A stretch of DNA of 64,000 bases from an uncultured Opitutales bacterium (GTDB taxonomy: Bacteria; Verrucomicrobiota; Verrucomicrobiia; Opitutales; Intestinicryptomonadaceae). A model generated the notes under the pieces. That model searched no databases and was not told the origin of the DNA. It worked only from the letters and a program-made list of their open reading frames with translations. A program made the position numbers and the translations under genes. How positions within the stretch are numbered: position 1 is the first letter of the stretch; every line of letters starts with the position of its first letter. Positions 44,144 through 52,124 of this stretch are shown piece after piece. Where the stretch lies: NCBI GenBank assembly GCA_934613645.1, contig CAKTTC010000009.1, forward strand, positions 1 through 64,000, given 5' to 3'.

Positions 44144-44905
44144 TTTTTTATAATTCCGAAAGTGGCGCGGATTGGCATAGCCAATTCCGCTTTGCTTGGC
44201 GGTTGAAGTTTTCTATTATATAAATCAGGCGAAACTCAGTTTCGCCTTTTGTTTTATAAACTCGTCGAAGCAAACGCTCTCGGGCATTTTTTACGTTTCC
44301 TAAAGCGGCGGCAATCGGCATAGCCGATATGCCTTTGCTCTTCAATTAAAGTTCAAAACGCAAGTTGACGCGTGGGCTACGCCCCATCGCGCCCCTTCGG
44401 GGTCGTTGCTTCGCAACGCTCAAACGCGCTTCGCTTGTTTTCTGCCTCGAGCCTCACGCTTTTTAACTTAAAGCGGCGGGGGTTGCCGCAGGCAATCCCC
44501 CCTTTGTCTTCTGGTTAAAGTTTTTTATATTTCCTGAAGCGGCGGCAATCGGCTTTGCCGATGTGCCTTTGCACTTGGTTAAAGTAAAATAATATTGAAT
44601 GAAATTCAATTCGTTCTGTTTTGTAAAAAAATGAGAATCAAAAAGCAACGGCGCATAGGTGAAACCTATCGCCGTCGGTGCCCGTTAAAAAGCGCGAGGC
44701 TCGAGGCTCGAGGCAGGATTTGCGTTTTGGCGAGCGTAAGCGGGCTGTAGCCCGTAAGTCGAAGCCAAAACCAAATGATGCCCGAGAGCGTTTCTTGCGG
44801 CGGCTTTAAAACACAAAGGCGTATTGAACATTGTTCAATACGCCAAAGTTTTTATATAGAGAAGTCGCCGCCGAAAGAAACGCGTCCTCGCGCTTTTTAA
44901 AAAAT
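44144..44905. repeat. Hairpin-repeat island 5 (composite, mirrors island 4)
   Basis: A 760-bp gap with no gene. Hairpins of the family: 44167-44190 (GCGG, ATTGGC), 44310-44333 (GGCA, ATCGGC), 44478-44501 (GGGG, GTTGCC), 44544-44567 (GGCA, ATCGGC), 44650-44673 (GGCG, ATAGGT) and 44818-44844 (perfect 12-bp arms, GGCGTATTGAAC). A GGCGAAACT hairpin lies at 44228-44246. Composite sequences at about 44350-44470 and 44575-44790 are reverse complements of parts of island 4 (about 39190-39320 and 38786-38960). The right end is a nested hairpin whose outer arms are CCGAGAGCGTTTC / GAAACGCGTCCTCG. Confidence 0.9.
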
Positions 44906-44908
44906 ACT

Positions 44909-44937
44909 TGAAACTTTTTTGGGCACAAGTAGTCTAT
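44909..44937 (+). promoter_or_regulatory. Predicted ECF-type promoter of the sigma operon
   Basis: TGAAACTTTTTT (44909-44920) and GTCTA (44932-44936) are 16 bases apart measured from AAACTT, the usual shape of ECF promoters (AAC-type -35 and GTC-type -10). It stands 33 bp before the sigma gene, which suggests self-activation. Inference only. Confidence 0.55.
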
Positions 44938-44969
44938 CCTGATTACAAGAGAGGACTGACGTAAACAGT

Positions 44970-45566
44970 ATGACCGACAATATAACAGAAGAAAAAGAGC
45001 TGATAAGACTGCTTAAAAGCGACGATGAAAACGCTTACAGATTGCTTTCTCTGCTGTATGGGAACGAAATCTTTCTGAAGGCGAAGTCGATAACAAAAAA
45101 TAATGAAGACGCCGAAGAACTTACCCAAGACGCCTTGTTGAAGATTCGCAAGGGGATTTTCTCGTTCCGCGGGGAATCGTCGCTTAAGACGTGGATTTTC
45201 AGAATCATAAGCAACCTTTCAATAAACAGACTCAAAAAGTCGAAACGGCGCGGCTCGGACGTTACGATGTCGATGGACGCAAGCCCGACGACGGCGGAAA
45301 ATAACGAAACGTCGTTTGCCGACTTCATTCCCAGCGACGAACTTTCGCCCGCCGATTTGCTCGAGCGCGAAGACAACGCCGCAATAATGCAGAACGCGAT
45401 GAATTCGCTTCCGCGCGAGTATGCGCGCATTATGGAGTTGCGTGTTTCGCGTGAGCTCAGCTACGAGGAAATCGCCAAAGAGCTGGGGCTTAGCATTGGC
45501 ACAGTGAAAAGCCGCATAGCCCGCGCGAGGGAATGCCTGCGCGAAAAGCTCGGCGAGACTTTATGA
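44970..45566 (+). CDS. ECF-family RNA polymerase sigma factor
   Basis: A 198-residue sigma-70 family protein with region 2 (YRLLSLLYGNEIFLKAKSITKNNEDAEELTQDALLKI, and FRGESSLKTWIFRIISNLSINRLKK) and region 4 (NSLPREYARIMELRVSRELSYEEIAKELGLSIGTVKSRIARARECLREKL), separated by an acidic linker; this is an ECF factor. Its stop overlaps the start of the next gene, a membrane anti-sigma candidate. ECF-like promoter elements precede it. Confidence 0.95.
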   Translation: MTDNITEEKELIRLLKSDDENAYRLLSLLYGNEIFLKAKSITKNNEDAEELTQDALLKIRKGIFSFRGESSLKTWIFRIISNLSINRLKKSKRRGSDVTMSMDASPTTAENNETSFADFIPSDELSPADLLEREDNAAIMQNAMNSLPREYARIMELRVSRELSYEEIAKELGLSIGTVKSRIARARECLREKLGETL

Positions 45567-46036
45567 AAATCTCCAGAGAGAGATTCGAACAGCTTATCTC
45601 GGCATACCTCGACGGCGAAATTTCGCCCGAGGACGCCCAGCGGCTGCTCGATTGCGTCAATGCCGACGCGCGCGTGCGCAACTTCTTCCTGAAGAGCTGC
45701 GCAATGCACGCGTCGTTGTGCAGACTCTACGGGAAAAAGGCTGATTTCCAAAACCTTGCAAGCTTTGATGTAAACGCGGCGTTGTCGGCGAAAAGACCGA
45801 CGAAGTTCAGAACGTTCGCCGAGTGGCTTGCCGTGGGGCTTTCGTTCGCCGCGTGCGCGTCGCTTATGACGGCGGCGTTGATTATGCGAAACTCCGACCA
45901 ATCCGACGCCGACGAACAAAGCACGGTGAACGCCGAAAACTATAAAACGCTTTTGTGCGATTCGCCCGAGGCGGGCAACGGCGATATCACCATAATAAAA
46001 ATCTACCCGAAACATTCGGTTCTGCTTATGCCTTAA
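45563..46036 (+). CDS. Putative anti-sigma factor
   Basis: 157 residues from the ATG at 45563, overlapping the sigma stop (ATGA). The N terminus (FEQLISAYLDGEISPEDAQRLLDCVNADARVRNFFLKSC) looks like an anti-sigma domain with the usual ISAYLDGELSP-type start, but lacks the His-x3-Cys-x2-Cys zinc motif. One transmembrane helix (AVGLSFAACASLMTAALIM) precedes a short 45-residue outer part. It probably holds the sigma factor inactive until a signal. The overlap means coupled translation. Confidence 0.8.
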   Translation: MKISRERFEQLISAYLDGEISPEDAQRLLDCVNADARVRNFFLKSCAMHASLCRLYGKKADFQNLASFDVNAALSAKRPTKFRTFAEWLAVGLSFAACASLMTAALIMRNSDQSDADEQSTVNAENYKTLLCDSPEAGNGDITIIKIYPKHSVLLMP

Positions 46037-46135
46037 CGGCGTTTTGTGGGTCGGGTTTGTAAAAAAGTAAAAAAAAAGCTTGCGCGCCGAAGAAAGAACC
46101 GTTTAATAAACGTCTTTTTAGAAATTTTCAAAGAC

Positions 46136-46450
46136 ATGAAAGCGACAATTAAAATTCAAGGAAAGCAGTTGACCGTAAACGAAGGCGACGTAGTCTTCGT
46201 AAACCGCTTTGTAAATTCGAAAGCGGGCGACATTGTTGAAATCAAGGAAGTCCTTATGGTCGGCGAAGCGGATTCCGCAAAATTCGGCACTCCGTATGTG
46301 GACGGCGCGAGCGTTTCCGCAAAGATATTGGAAAACAAACGCGGTAAAAAGGTTGTTATCATCAAGAAGAGACGCAGAAAGGGTTACCAGCGCAAGCAGG
46401 GACACCGTCAGGAATTGTCCGTCTTGAAGATTGAATCCATTAAAGCGTAA
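46136..46450 (+). CDS. rplU: 50S ribosomal protein L21
   Basis: A 104-residue ribosomal protein. The start at 46136 gives MKATIKIQGKQLTVNEGD as in the family. Longer frames upstream are not supported. The body has VNRFVNSKAGDIVEIKEVLMVG, and the basic KRRRKGYQRKQGHRQ stretch near the end binds 23S rRNA. It is followed by rpmA as in most bacteria. Confidence 0.97.
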   Translation: MKATIKIQGKQLTVNEGDVVFVNRFVNSKAGDIVEIKEVLMVGEADSAKFGTPYVDGASVSAKILENKRGKKVVIIKKRRRKGYQRKQGHRQELSVLKIESIKA

Positions 46451-46472
46451 GACTTAGGAAAGGCGATTTTTT

Positions 46473-46721
46473 ATGGCACATAAAAAAGGACAGGGAGCGG
46501 CGAAAAACGGTCGCGATTCCAACTCGCAACGCAGAGGCGTCAAGAAGTTCGGCGGCGAATACGTTTTGGCGGGTAATATTATCGTTCGCCAGTGCGGCAC
46601 AAAGGTTCGCGCGGGTGAAAACGTCGGAATGGGCAGAGATTTCACTTTGTTCTCGTTGGTTGACGGGATTGTGAAGTGGGACGGCGCACACAGAAAAGTT
46701 TCTGTGGAAATTGCCAAGTAA
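46473..46721 (+). CDS. rpmA: 50S ribosomal protein L27
   Basis: An 82-residue protein near the peptidyl transferase centre. MAHKKGQGAAKNGRDSNSQRRGVKKFGGE is the usual N terminus, with the glycine-rich tail exposed at the first residues (no cleavable leader). GNIIVRQCGTKVRAGENVGMGRDFTLFSLVDG follows. An AGGAAAGG ribosome site precedes it. No obg gene follows. Confidence 0.97.
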   Translation: MAHKKGQGAAKNGRDSNSQRRGVKKFGGEYVLAGNIIVRQCGTKVRAGENVGMGRDFTLFSLVDGIVKWDGAHRKVSVEIAK

Positions 46722-46792
46722 AGACGCGAAAAATCGGGCGGAATCCCGAGGGAATTGCGCCTGTGTTCTTTAAAAATTTTGCGGGATAAACC

Positions 46793-46822
46793 TTGACAAA
46801 CCGAGAGGTTTCCGCACACTAA
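46793..46822 (+). promoter_or_regulatory. Promoter of tRNA-Met
   Basis: A perfect TTGACA at 46793-46798 precedes the tRNA by 39 bp; a weak -10 (around CACTAA) follows after about 18 bp. The gap contains a short AACC/GGTT inverted repeat. Confidence 0.45.
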
Positions 46823-46837
46823 ACTTCTTATTATTTC

Positions 46838-46909
<72 letters not shown>

Positions 46910-47343
46910 ATAAAATTGAAACGATTCTCCTTTAGCGGGGAATCGTTTTTTTGTTTTTTTATAATTCCTAAAGTGGCGTTTTTTATATGTTGTGAAGTGG
47001 CGCAAATTGGCTGAAGCCAATGTTGCTTTACTCCCAATTAAAGTTTTTTACATGACGTGCACCGGCGTAGATTGGCTGAAGCCAATGCTACTTTACTTTA
47101 AGCAGTGAACAAAGGCGAACGGGCTTTGCCCGCCGCCGCCACTTTAGGAGTTATAAAAAACTTTAATTAGTAGTCAAAGGCGAACGGGCTTTGCCCGCCG
47201 CCGCCACTTTAGGAAACGTAAAAAATGCCCGAGAGCGTTTCTTACGGCGGCTTTAAATAATCAACGGCGATTGAACAAAGTTCAATCGCCGCTACCTTAA
47301 AATAGAGAAGCCGCCGCCGAAAGAAACGCGCCCTCGCGCTTTT
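46910..47343. repeat. Hairpin-repeat island 6
   Basis: A 434-bp gap with no gene. Hairpins: 47002-47026 (outer GCAA/TTGC, inner ATTGGC), 47067-47091 (outer GTAG/CTAC, same inner), 47114-47139 and 47179-47203 (inner CGGGC/GCCCG), and a perfect one at 47275-47301 (arms CGGCGATTGAAC). A nested long hairpin, outer arms CCGAGAGCGTTTC and GAAACGCGCCCTCG (about 47229-47335), reaches the FliA-type sigma stop at 47344. Confidence 0.9.
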
Positions 47344-48078
47344 TCAATTGGAGCATTTGGGGCGGAGATTAGATAACGCCTGCGAGTGGATTTGGCAGAT
47401 GCGGGCTTCGGTCAGACCGAATTCGCGGGCAATCTCGCCGAGCTTTTTGTGCTGGAAGTAGTAGCTGTCAATTACGCGCCGCTGTTTTTCGGGAAGCGTG
47501 TTTATGCCGTCGCGGATTTCCGTGAAACGTTCGCGGCGTTGGAGCTGTTCGGCGGGCGTAGAGGCGTAGGTGTCGGGAATCGTTTCCTCGAGCGAAGCAT
47601 CGGTGTCCGACTTGTTGTCGTTGATTGAGACGAAAGCGTATGTCTGGGTTCGGCGCATAATTTTGTCGAACTGCTTGCGCGAAACGCCCATCGCCGACAT
47701 TACCTCACGGTCGGAGGGGGCGCGCGAAAGCTTTTGCTCCAAATCGTTTTTGATTTTTTCGACGTTCTTGGCGTCGTTGCGTGCCGAGCGCGACATGTAG
47801 TCGATGTTGCGGAGTTCGTCGATGATTGCGCCGCGGATTCTGATTGCAATGTAGCCGTCGAAGCTGTCGCTGCGCGAGTCGTCAAGGCGGCGGATTGCGT
47901 CGGCAAGCCCCCAAACGCCCGCCGAGTGCAGTTCGTCGGCGTCCGCGTAGGACGGCAGTTTGGAGCGCATAGAGTTCACTATTCTCCTGACAATCGGGAA
48001 ATACTTCTCGAAAATTTTTTGTTGGGCTTGCGTAAAGGGCGTTGAGGCGTCCTTTTTTATCGGGGTTTTTGTAGGCAT
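47344..48078 (-). CDS. FliA/WhiG-type sigma-70 family factor
   Basis: 244 residues from the ATG at 48078 (MPTKTPIKKD). Regions 2-4 are complete: YFPIVRRIVNSMRSKLPSYADADELHSAGVWGLADAIRRLD, then GYIAIRIRGAIIDELRNIDYMSRSARN (the FliA/WhiG signature), region 3, and LPEKQRRVIDSYYFQHKKLGEIAREFGLTEARICQIHSQALSNL. The family drives flagellar or sporulation genes elsewhere. No flagellar gene or anti-sigma FlgM is in this window. It is divergent from the NamZ gene. Confidence 0.93.
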   Translation of the reverse strand: MPTKTPIKKDASTPFTQAQQKIFEKYFPIVRRIVNSMRSKLPSYADADELHSAGVWGLADAIRRLDDSRSDSFDGYIAIRIRGAIIDELRNIDYMSRSARNDAKNVEKIKNDLEQKLSRAPSDREVMSAMGVSRKQFDKIMRRTQTYAFVSINDNKSDTDASLEETIPDTYASTPAEQLQRRERFTEIRDGINTLPEKQRRVIDSYYFQHKKLGEIAREFGLTEARICQIHSQALSNLRPKCSN

Positions 48079-48363
48079 GTCTGCCCTTTCTTTTGAAGTA
48101 TTTATAGGGGGTGTCTCTATGTTATCGTAAAATAATTGTTTTTGTTTAACAGATTTTTCGAAATAATTTTCCGTGCGAAACCGAACCAACCGACATCGCC
48201 CGAACACACAAACATTGAATCGGCAAAAATGCGCCAATGCAAGCGATTTTTCGAAATATTTGTGTTGTAAAGTCGGGGCGGTTTTGAAGAATACACGCAA
48301 TCGACGCAGCCGCGCGCCGAACGGTCGGCGTTGCGGCGGGTTTGCCGTTCGGAGAGAATTTTT
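48079..48363. promoter_or_regulatory. Divergent promoter region with direct repeat
   Basis: A 285-bp gap between a sigma gene and the NamZ gene. A 14-base sequence GATTTTTCGAAATA occurs at 48152-48165 and again at 48245-48258 in the same orientation, 93 bp apart. It contains a small TTTCGAAA palindrome. No repeat-family hairpin is seen. Confidence 0.45.
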
Positions 48364-49617
48364 ATGAAATCGAAGATTTTTGCGGTTGCGGCCGCGCTGT
48401 TTTTGTTTGTGCTCGACGCCGTTTGCGCGCCGAAGGTAATGCTGGGCATCGACGTTTTGGAGTCGATGGGGTTCGCCCCGCTGCGCGGCAAGCGCGTGGG
48501 CTTGCTCACGCACCCCGCGGGCGTCAACAGGTTCGGGCGAAGCACCGTAGACGTTCTCCGTTCGGCGCGCGGCGTTCGGCTGACCGCGCTCTTCGGCCCC
48601 GAGCACGGCATTTACGGCGACGAAAAGGCCGACGTGCCCGTTCTCGACAAAATCGACCGCCGCACGCGTCTGCCCGTGTATTCGCTCTACGGCAAATACC
48701 GCAAGCCCACGCCCGAAATGCTCAAGAAAATCGACGTTTTGGTAATCGACCTGCAGGACATCGGGTGCAGGTCTTACACATACATCAGCTGCATGCTCAG
48801 GGCTATGGAGGCGTGCTTCGAAAACGGCAAGGAGGTTGTGGTTCTCGACCGCCCCAACCCCCTCGGCGGACGTAAGATTGACGGCCCGCCGCTCGACGCC
48901 GAGTTCAAAAGCTACGTCGGAATGTTCCGCATTCCGTATGTCCACGCCATGACAATCGGCGAGCTTGCCCGCTACGCAAAATACACGCGCGGGGTGATGG
49001 AAATCACAACCAACTACCAGCGGCACGGCAAGCTCACTGTAATTCCAATGCGCGGCTGGAAACGCGATATGCTTTGGAGCGACACCGGGCTTAAATGGGT
49101 TCCCACAAGTCCGGCAATCTCCAGTTTCTCCGCCGCGCTCGGGTATCCGATGACGGGCTTGGGCTGCCAGCTCGGCGGCTTTCAGCACGGCTACGGCACA
49201 ACGCGCCCGTTCCGTCTGCTCACGTTCCCGAACAAGTCTCCGCAGGTTGTAAAGGCGTATCTCGACCGCTACAAAATCCGCGGGGTTTCTTTCATTCCCG
49301 CGAAGGCAAAATCTCTCGACGGCAAGAAGACCGTAAGCGGTCTTTACGTCTCAATCGACGACTGGAGCGTTTTACGCCCCACCGAGTTAAGCGTATATTT
49401 AATGAAGCTCACCTGCGTTTTCAACGGCGGCAACGTTTTCCGATACGCCTCCAAGCCGAACGCCCTCCTTTTCAACAAGCACACAGGCTCGCGCGAGTTT
49501 TGGAACGAGCTTGTCTCGAAGGGCGCGTATCTCGACGCCGAAAAGTTCATTCGAAAATGGGACAGCGACAACGCCGACTTCAAGCGGGTGTCTTCCAAAT
49601 ACTACCTCTACAAATAA
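48364..49617 (+). CDS. namZ: DUF1343 family exo-beta-N-acetylmuramidase (NamZ-like, GH171)
   Basis: 417 residues from the ATG at 48364, with a signal peptide (about 1-21). Family motifs are VMLGIDVLES, GKRVGLLTHPAGVNRFG, ALFGPEHGIYG, LPVYSLYGKYRKPTPEML, VLVIDLQDIGCRSYTYI, VLDRPNPLGG, and SPAISSFSAALGYP. DUF1343 proteins are NamZ/GH171 enzymes that release N-acetylmuramic acid from the non-reducing end of peptidoglycan chains for recycling or food. It probably acts in the periplasm or outside. Its stop abuts an AAAAAAAAGCGCG repeat flank. Confidence 0.93.
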   Translation: MKSKIFAVAAALFLFVLDAVCAPKVMLGIDVLESMGFAPLRGKRVGLLTHPAGVNRFGRSTVDVLRSARGVRLTALFGPEHGIYGDEKADVPVLDKIDRRTRLPVYSLYGKYRKPTPEMLKKIDVLVIDLQDIGCRSYTYISCMLRAMEACFENGKEVVVLDRPNPLGGRKIDGPPLDAEFKSYVGMFRIPYVHAMTIGELARYAKYTRGVMEITTNYQRHGKLTVIPMRGWKRDMLWSDTGLKWVPTSPAISSFSAALGYPMTGLGCQLGGFQHGYGTTRPFRLLTFPNKSPQVVKAYLDRYKIRGVSFIPAKAKSLDGKKTVSGLYVSIDDWSVLRPTELSVYLMKLTCVFNGGNVFRYASKPNALLFNKHTGSREFWNELVSKGAYLDAEKFIRKWDSDNADFKRVSSKYYLYK

Positions 49618-50130
49618 AAAAAAGCGCGTTTTTTAACTTTCCTAAAGCGGCGGCGATTGGCAGAAGCCAATCCGCCTTTGCTTTTGGGTTAAAGTTTATT
49701 AAAAAAACTCGTCGAAGCAAACGCTCTCGGGCATTTTTTACGTTTCCTAAAGCGGCGGCAATCGGCGAAAGCCAATGCGCCTTTGCTCTTTACTTAAAGT
49801 AGCGCGACTTTAATTTGAAATTAAAGCGGCATTGGCTTTAGCCTATCCGCGCCACTTTAGGAATTATAAAAAACCGAATAACACAGTGAGCGTTCTAAGT
49901 GTAGGCGTTTGACAAAGTAGCATTGGCTTTAGCCAATCTACGCCAGTGCACGTCTATGGAAGCCCGCCCTGCGGGACAAGGGGCTACGCCCGAAAAGTTT
50001 TTCAGCTTAGGATATTCAAGCCATTGAACTTTGTTCAATGCGTATGCAAATAGGAAAGGCGTAGCGGTTAGCTACGCTGAATTACACAGACCGCCGCTAG
50101 CGGCGGAGGTCAAGGGGCTACGCCCCTTGT
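49618..50130. repeat. Hairpin-repeat island 7
   Basis: A 500-bp gap with no gene. Hairpins: 49652-49676 (outer GGCG/CGCC, inner ATTGGC), 49757-49781 (imperfect; ATCGGC versus GCCAAT), 49826-49850 (GCGG/CCGC), 49917-49941 (GTAG/CTAC; reverse orientation of 47067-47091). Also AGGCGTAGC/GCTACGCT (about 50065-50085), perfect palindrome CCGCCGCTAGCGGCGG (50091-50106), and CAAGGGGC/GCCCCTTG (50111-50129), which includes the stop codon of the next gene on the other strand. A TCGAAGCAAACGCTCTCGGGCA copy lies near 49710. Confidence 0.85.
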
Positions 50131-50510
50131 TCACGCACAATGAGCAGGCGCGAGGCTATTATTTCGTCTTTTGCCAGTAGTTGTAGTTCGAATGTTCCGG
50201 GGGATTTTATGGGGAAGTTTTGGAGGTTGAAGAAAAGCTCGGGGGTGTCGAGAGGTGTTTTGAACGGCACTTTGGCGGGCAGTTCGAAAAGAACGTCGTT
50301 GTTGCCTGCAATCAGTTTTATTTTCACTTCCGTTTCGCCCTCGAGGTTCGTCAGCGAAGCAAACACGAACATCTGCGGGATAACGTGCGGAAATTTCGGT
50401 GCGGCTATTGAGTTGAATATGCCCACGAGCGTTTTCTTGCCCGTCATGGCATCGGTTATAACAGTGTCGCAAACAAGCAGTGCGAGGGGAGTTGCCGAAT
50501 TGTCTTTCAT
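50118..50510 (-). CDS. DUF6941-like protein
   Basis: 130 residues from the ATG at 50510; an upstream TTG gives only three more residues. The sequence (LLVCDTVITDAMTGKKTLVGIFNSI, HVIPQMFVFASLTNLEGETEVKIKLI, PFKTPLDTPELFFNLQNFPIKSPGTFELQLL) fits DUF6941, a small beta-rich family whose members often begin with a cysteine near ALLVCD. Function unknown. No signal peptide. The last codons (EQGA) and stop lie in a repeat hairpin. Confidence 0.8.
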   Translation of the reverse strand: MKDNSATPLALLVCDTVITDAMTGKKTLVGIFNSIAAPKFPHVIPQMFVFASLTNLEGETEVKIKLIAGNNDVLFELPAKVPFKTPLDTPELFFNLQNFPIKSPGTFELQLLAKDEIIASRLLIVREQGA

Positions 50511-50605
50511 TGTGCGCAATTATTGCCGAATTTTTTTTCGATTGAAAGAAAATTTTTGCTTGAGTAGCGGGTGCGTTCGGCAATAGTGTTTTATTCGGAT
50601 AAAAA

Positions 50606-50830
50606 ATGAAAAGGACAAGATTGATGAACCGCACGAAGGAAACTCCGTCGCTTTCCCGTTCCGATATTTACAAGGAATTTTTGGCGGAAAGGGAGGAGAT
50701 TCTCAAGCACAAGTGGCTTGAATCGGAAAAGGCCGGCTACGATATCGGTTATGACAGGGCACTTGTCGATTGGATTATGAACCACCGCGAAAAATGGCGC
50801 ATGCAACGCTTCAAAAAGCAGAAGGCGTAA
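50606..50830 (+). CDS. Small conserved-looking protein of unknown function
   Basis: 74 residues. It is mainly helical and charged, with a DIYKEFLAEREEILKHKWLESEKAGYDIGYDRALVDWIMNHREKW core. It resembles short Verrucomicrobia proteins of unknown role, but I cannot name a family. A later ATG at 50624 is an alternative start. An intrinsic terminator follows 18 bp after the stop, and the upstream gap is short, which supports a real monocistronic gene. Confidence 0.65.
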   Translation: MKRTRLMNRTKETPSLSRSDIYKEFLAEREEILKHKWLESEKAGYDIGYDRALVDWIMNHREKWRMQRFKKQKA

Positions 50831-50847
50831 TCGAAAAAAGCAACACT

Positions 50848-50874
50848 CCCGATTCCAAAAAAATCGGGTTTTTT
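50848..50874 (+). terminator. Intrinsic terminator after the 74-residue gene
   Basis: A stem CCCGATT/AATCGGG with an A-rich loop is followed by six T. Confidence 0.9.
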
Positions 50875-50897
50875 ATTTTGTCCAAACATCAGCATTT

Positions 50898-52082
50898 ATG
50901 AAAAATATTCCCGATTCCGAATCAATGCGCAGGCTCGACGCGGCCGCGGCAGACATTGTAAAACACAAGTTCAACCAGCTCGGCTATCCGTTCAATCAGG
51001 ACACGGGGCTTTCAGAATTTTTCAGGTGGCTTGCCGACACAAAGCTTGGCGACATCACGCTAATCAACGTCGGCGACCCCTACAAAACCGACTGGGACAT
51101 GCTCAATACCGACTACTTCGAACGCGAAGCAATCGACTTCCTCGCGCGCGCCTACGGGTTCGGGCAGGGCGAACACTGGGGGGTAATCTCGAACGGCGGA
51201 ACCGACGGCAACATGCACGGCGTGTATTTCGGGCGAAAGGCTCTTGCGCAGCGTTCCGACATTCCGCCGGTGCTCTACGTTTCGGAGGAGGCGCACTATT
51301 CGGTGAAGAAGCTCGGCGACATTCAGAACATCGAAACGCGCACAATAAAGGCGCACGAAATGGGGCAGATGGACGTGGCCGACTTCGAACGCAAGCTCGA
51401 CCCCGCGCGCCCCGCGCTTGTTGCGATTGCAATCGGCGGCACTTTCAAGGGCGCGATTGACGACCAAGCCGCAATCGACGAAGTTTTGCGCCGCGTGAAC
51501 CCGCCCGCCGTCTACCGCCACTTGGACGTTGCGCTTTTCGGCGGCTACCTGCCTTTTCTGGACGACGAGTTTGCGCGCAATATTGTCAACGTCAAAAAAA
51601 AGAAGTTTGATTCGCTCGCGGTGTCGGGGCACAAATTTTTGTCGCTCAACGAGCCTGCGGGCGTGTTTATCTGCGCGCGCGAAGTGCTTGAGTGTGTCCA
51701 TTCCAACCCCGTTCCGTATCTGAAGGGCGTAATTCCCACAATTAGCTGTTCGCGCAGCGGGTTCGACGCCCTGAAGCTGTATTGGCGTCTGAAAACCGTC
51801 GGCGAAGACGGCCTGCGCAATCAGGCGCGGCACAGCCTGCAAATGGCTGACCTTATGCTTGAAAAGCTGAAGCAAGCGGGCGTTCCCGCGTGGTGCAACA
51901 AGTATTCGAATACTGTTTTCTTCCGCCGCCCGAAGGAGGAGATTGTAAAAAAATACGCGCTTGCCTGCAACAACGATCCCGTTTTCGGCGAGCTTTCGCA
52001 CGCGGTCGTGATGCAGTATTTCACGCCCGAATTGATTGACGCCGTAGTCGCCGACATTGCAAAAAATCAAAAAAACCCTTAA
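50898..52082 (+). CDS. PLP-dependent decarboxylase, histidine decarboxylase-like
   Basis: 394 residues, group II (fold-type I) PLP decarboxylase. The PLP lysine is Lys246 in AVSGHKFLS; His134 stacks in EEAHYSVKK; Asp210 lies in RHLDVALFGG; and VISNGGTDGNMHGVYFGR is the phosphate-binding block. The opening (FNQLGYPFNQ) and size are those of bacterial histidine decarboxylases (HDC), which make histamine and use protons. Substrate could also be another amino acid. No antiporter is adjacent. The next gene is ferritin, 42 bp on; they may share a transcript. Confidence 0.82.
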   Translation: MKNIPDSESMRRLDAAAADIVKHKFNQLGYPFNQDTGLSEFFRWLADTKLGDITLINVGDPYKTDWDMLNTDYFEREAIDFLARAYGFGQGEHWGVISNGGTDGNMHGVYFGRKALAQRSDIPPVLYVSEEAHYSVKKLGDIQNIETRTIKAHEMGQMDVADFERKLDPARPALVAIAIGGTFKGAIDDQAAIDEVLRRVNPPAVYRHLDVALFGGYLPFLDDEFARNIVNVKKKKFDSLAVSGHKFLSLNEPAGVFICAREVLECVHSNPVPYLKGVIPTISCSRSGFDALKLYWRLKTVGEDGLRNQARHSLQMADLMLEKLKQAGVPAWCNKYSNTVFFRRPKEEIVKKYALACNNDPVFGELSHAVVMQYFTPELIDAVVADIAKNQKNP

Positions 52083-52124
52083 ACGCGCCGTATTTTTTTC
52101 GATAGGCGTGTTGAAAGGTTTTAT

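Noticed and set aside
47344..48078. The FliA-type gene as rpoD or rpoH
   Set aside because: It lacks region 1.1 and has the FliA/WhiG region 2-3 signature (RGAIIDELRNIDYMSRSAR).
49618..50117. An rRNA fragment or attachment site in the GC-rich palindromes
   Set aside because: No rRNA or tRNA sequence is recognisable, and no integrase or direct-repeat att pair is present.
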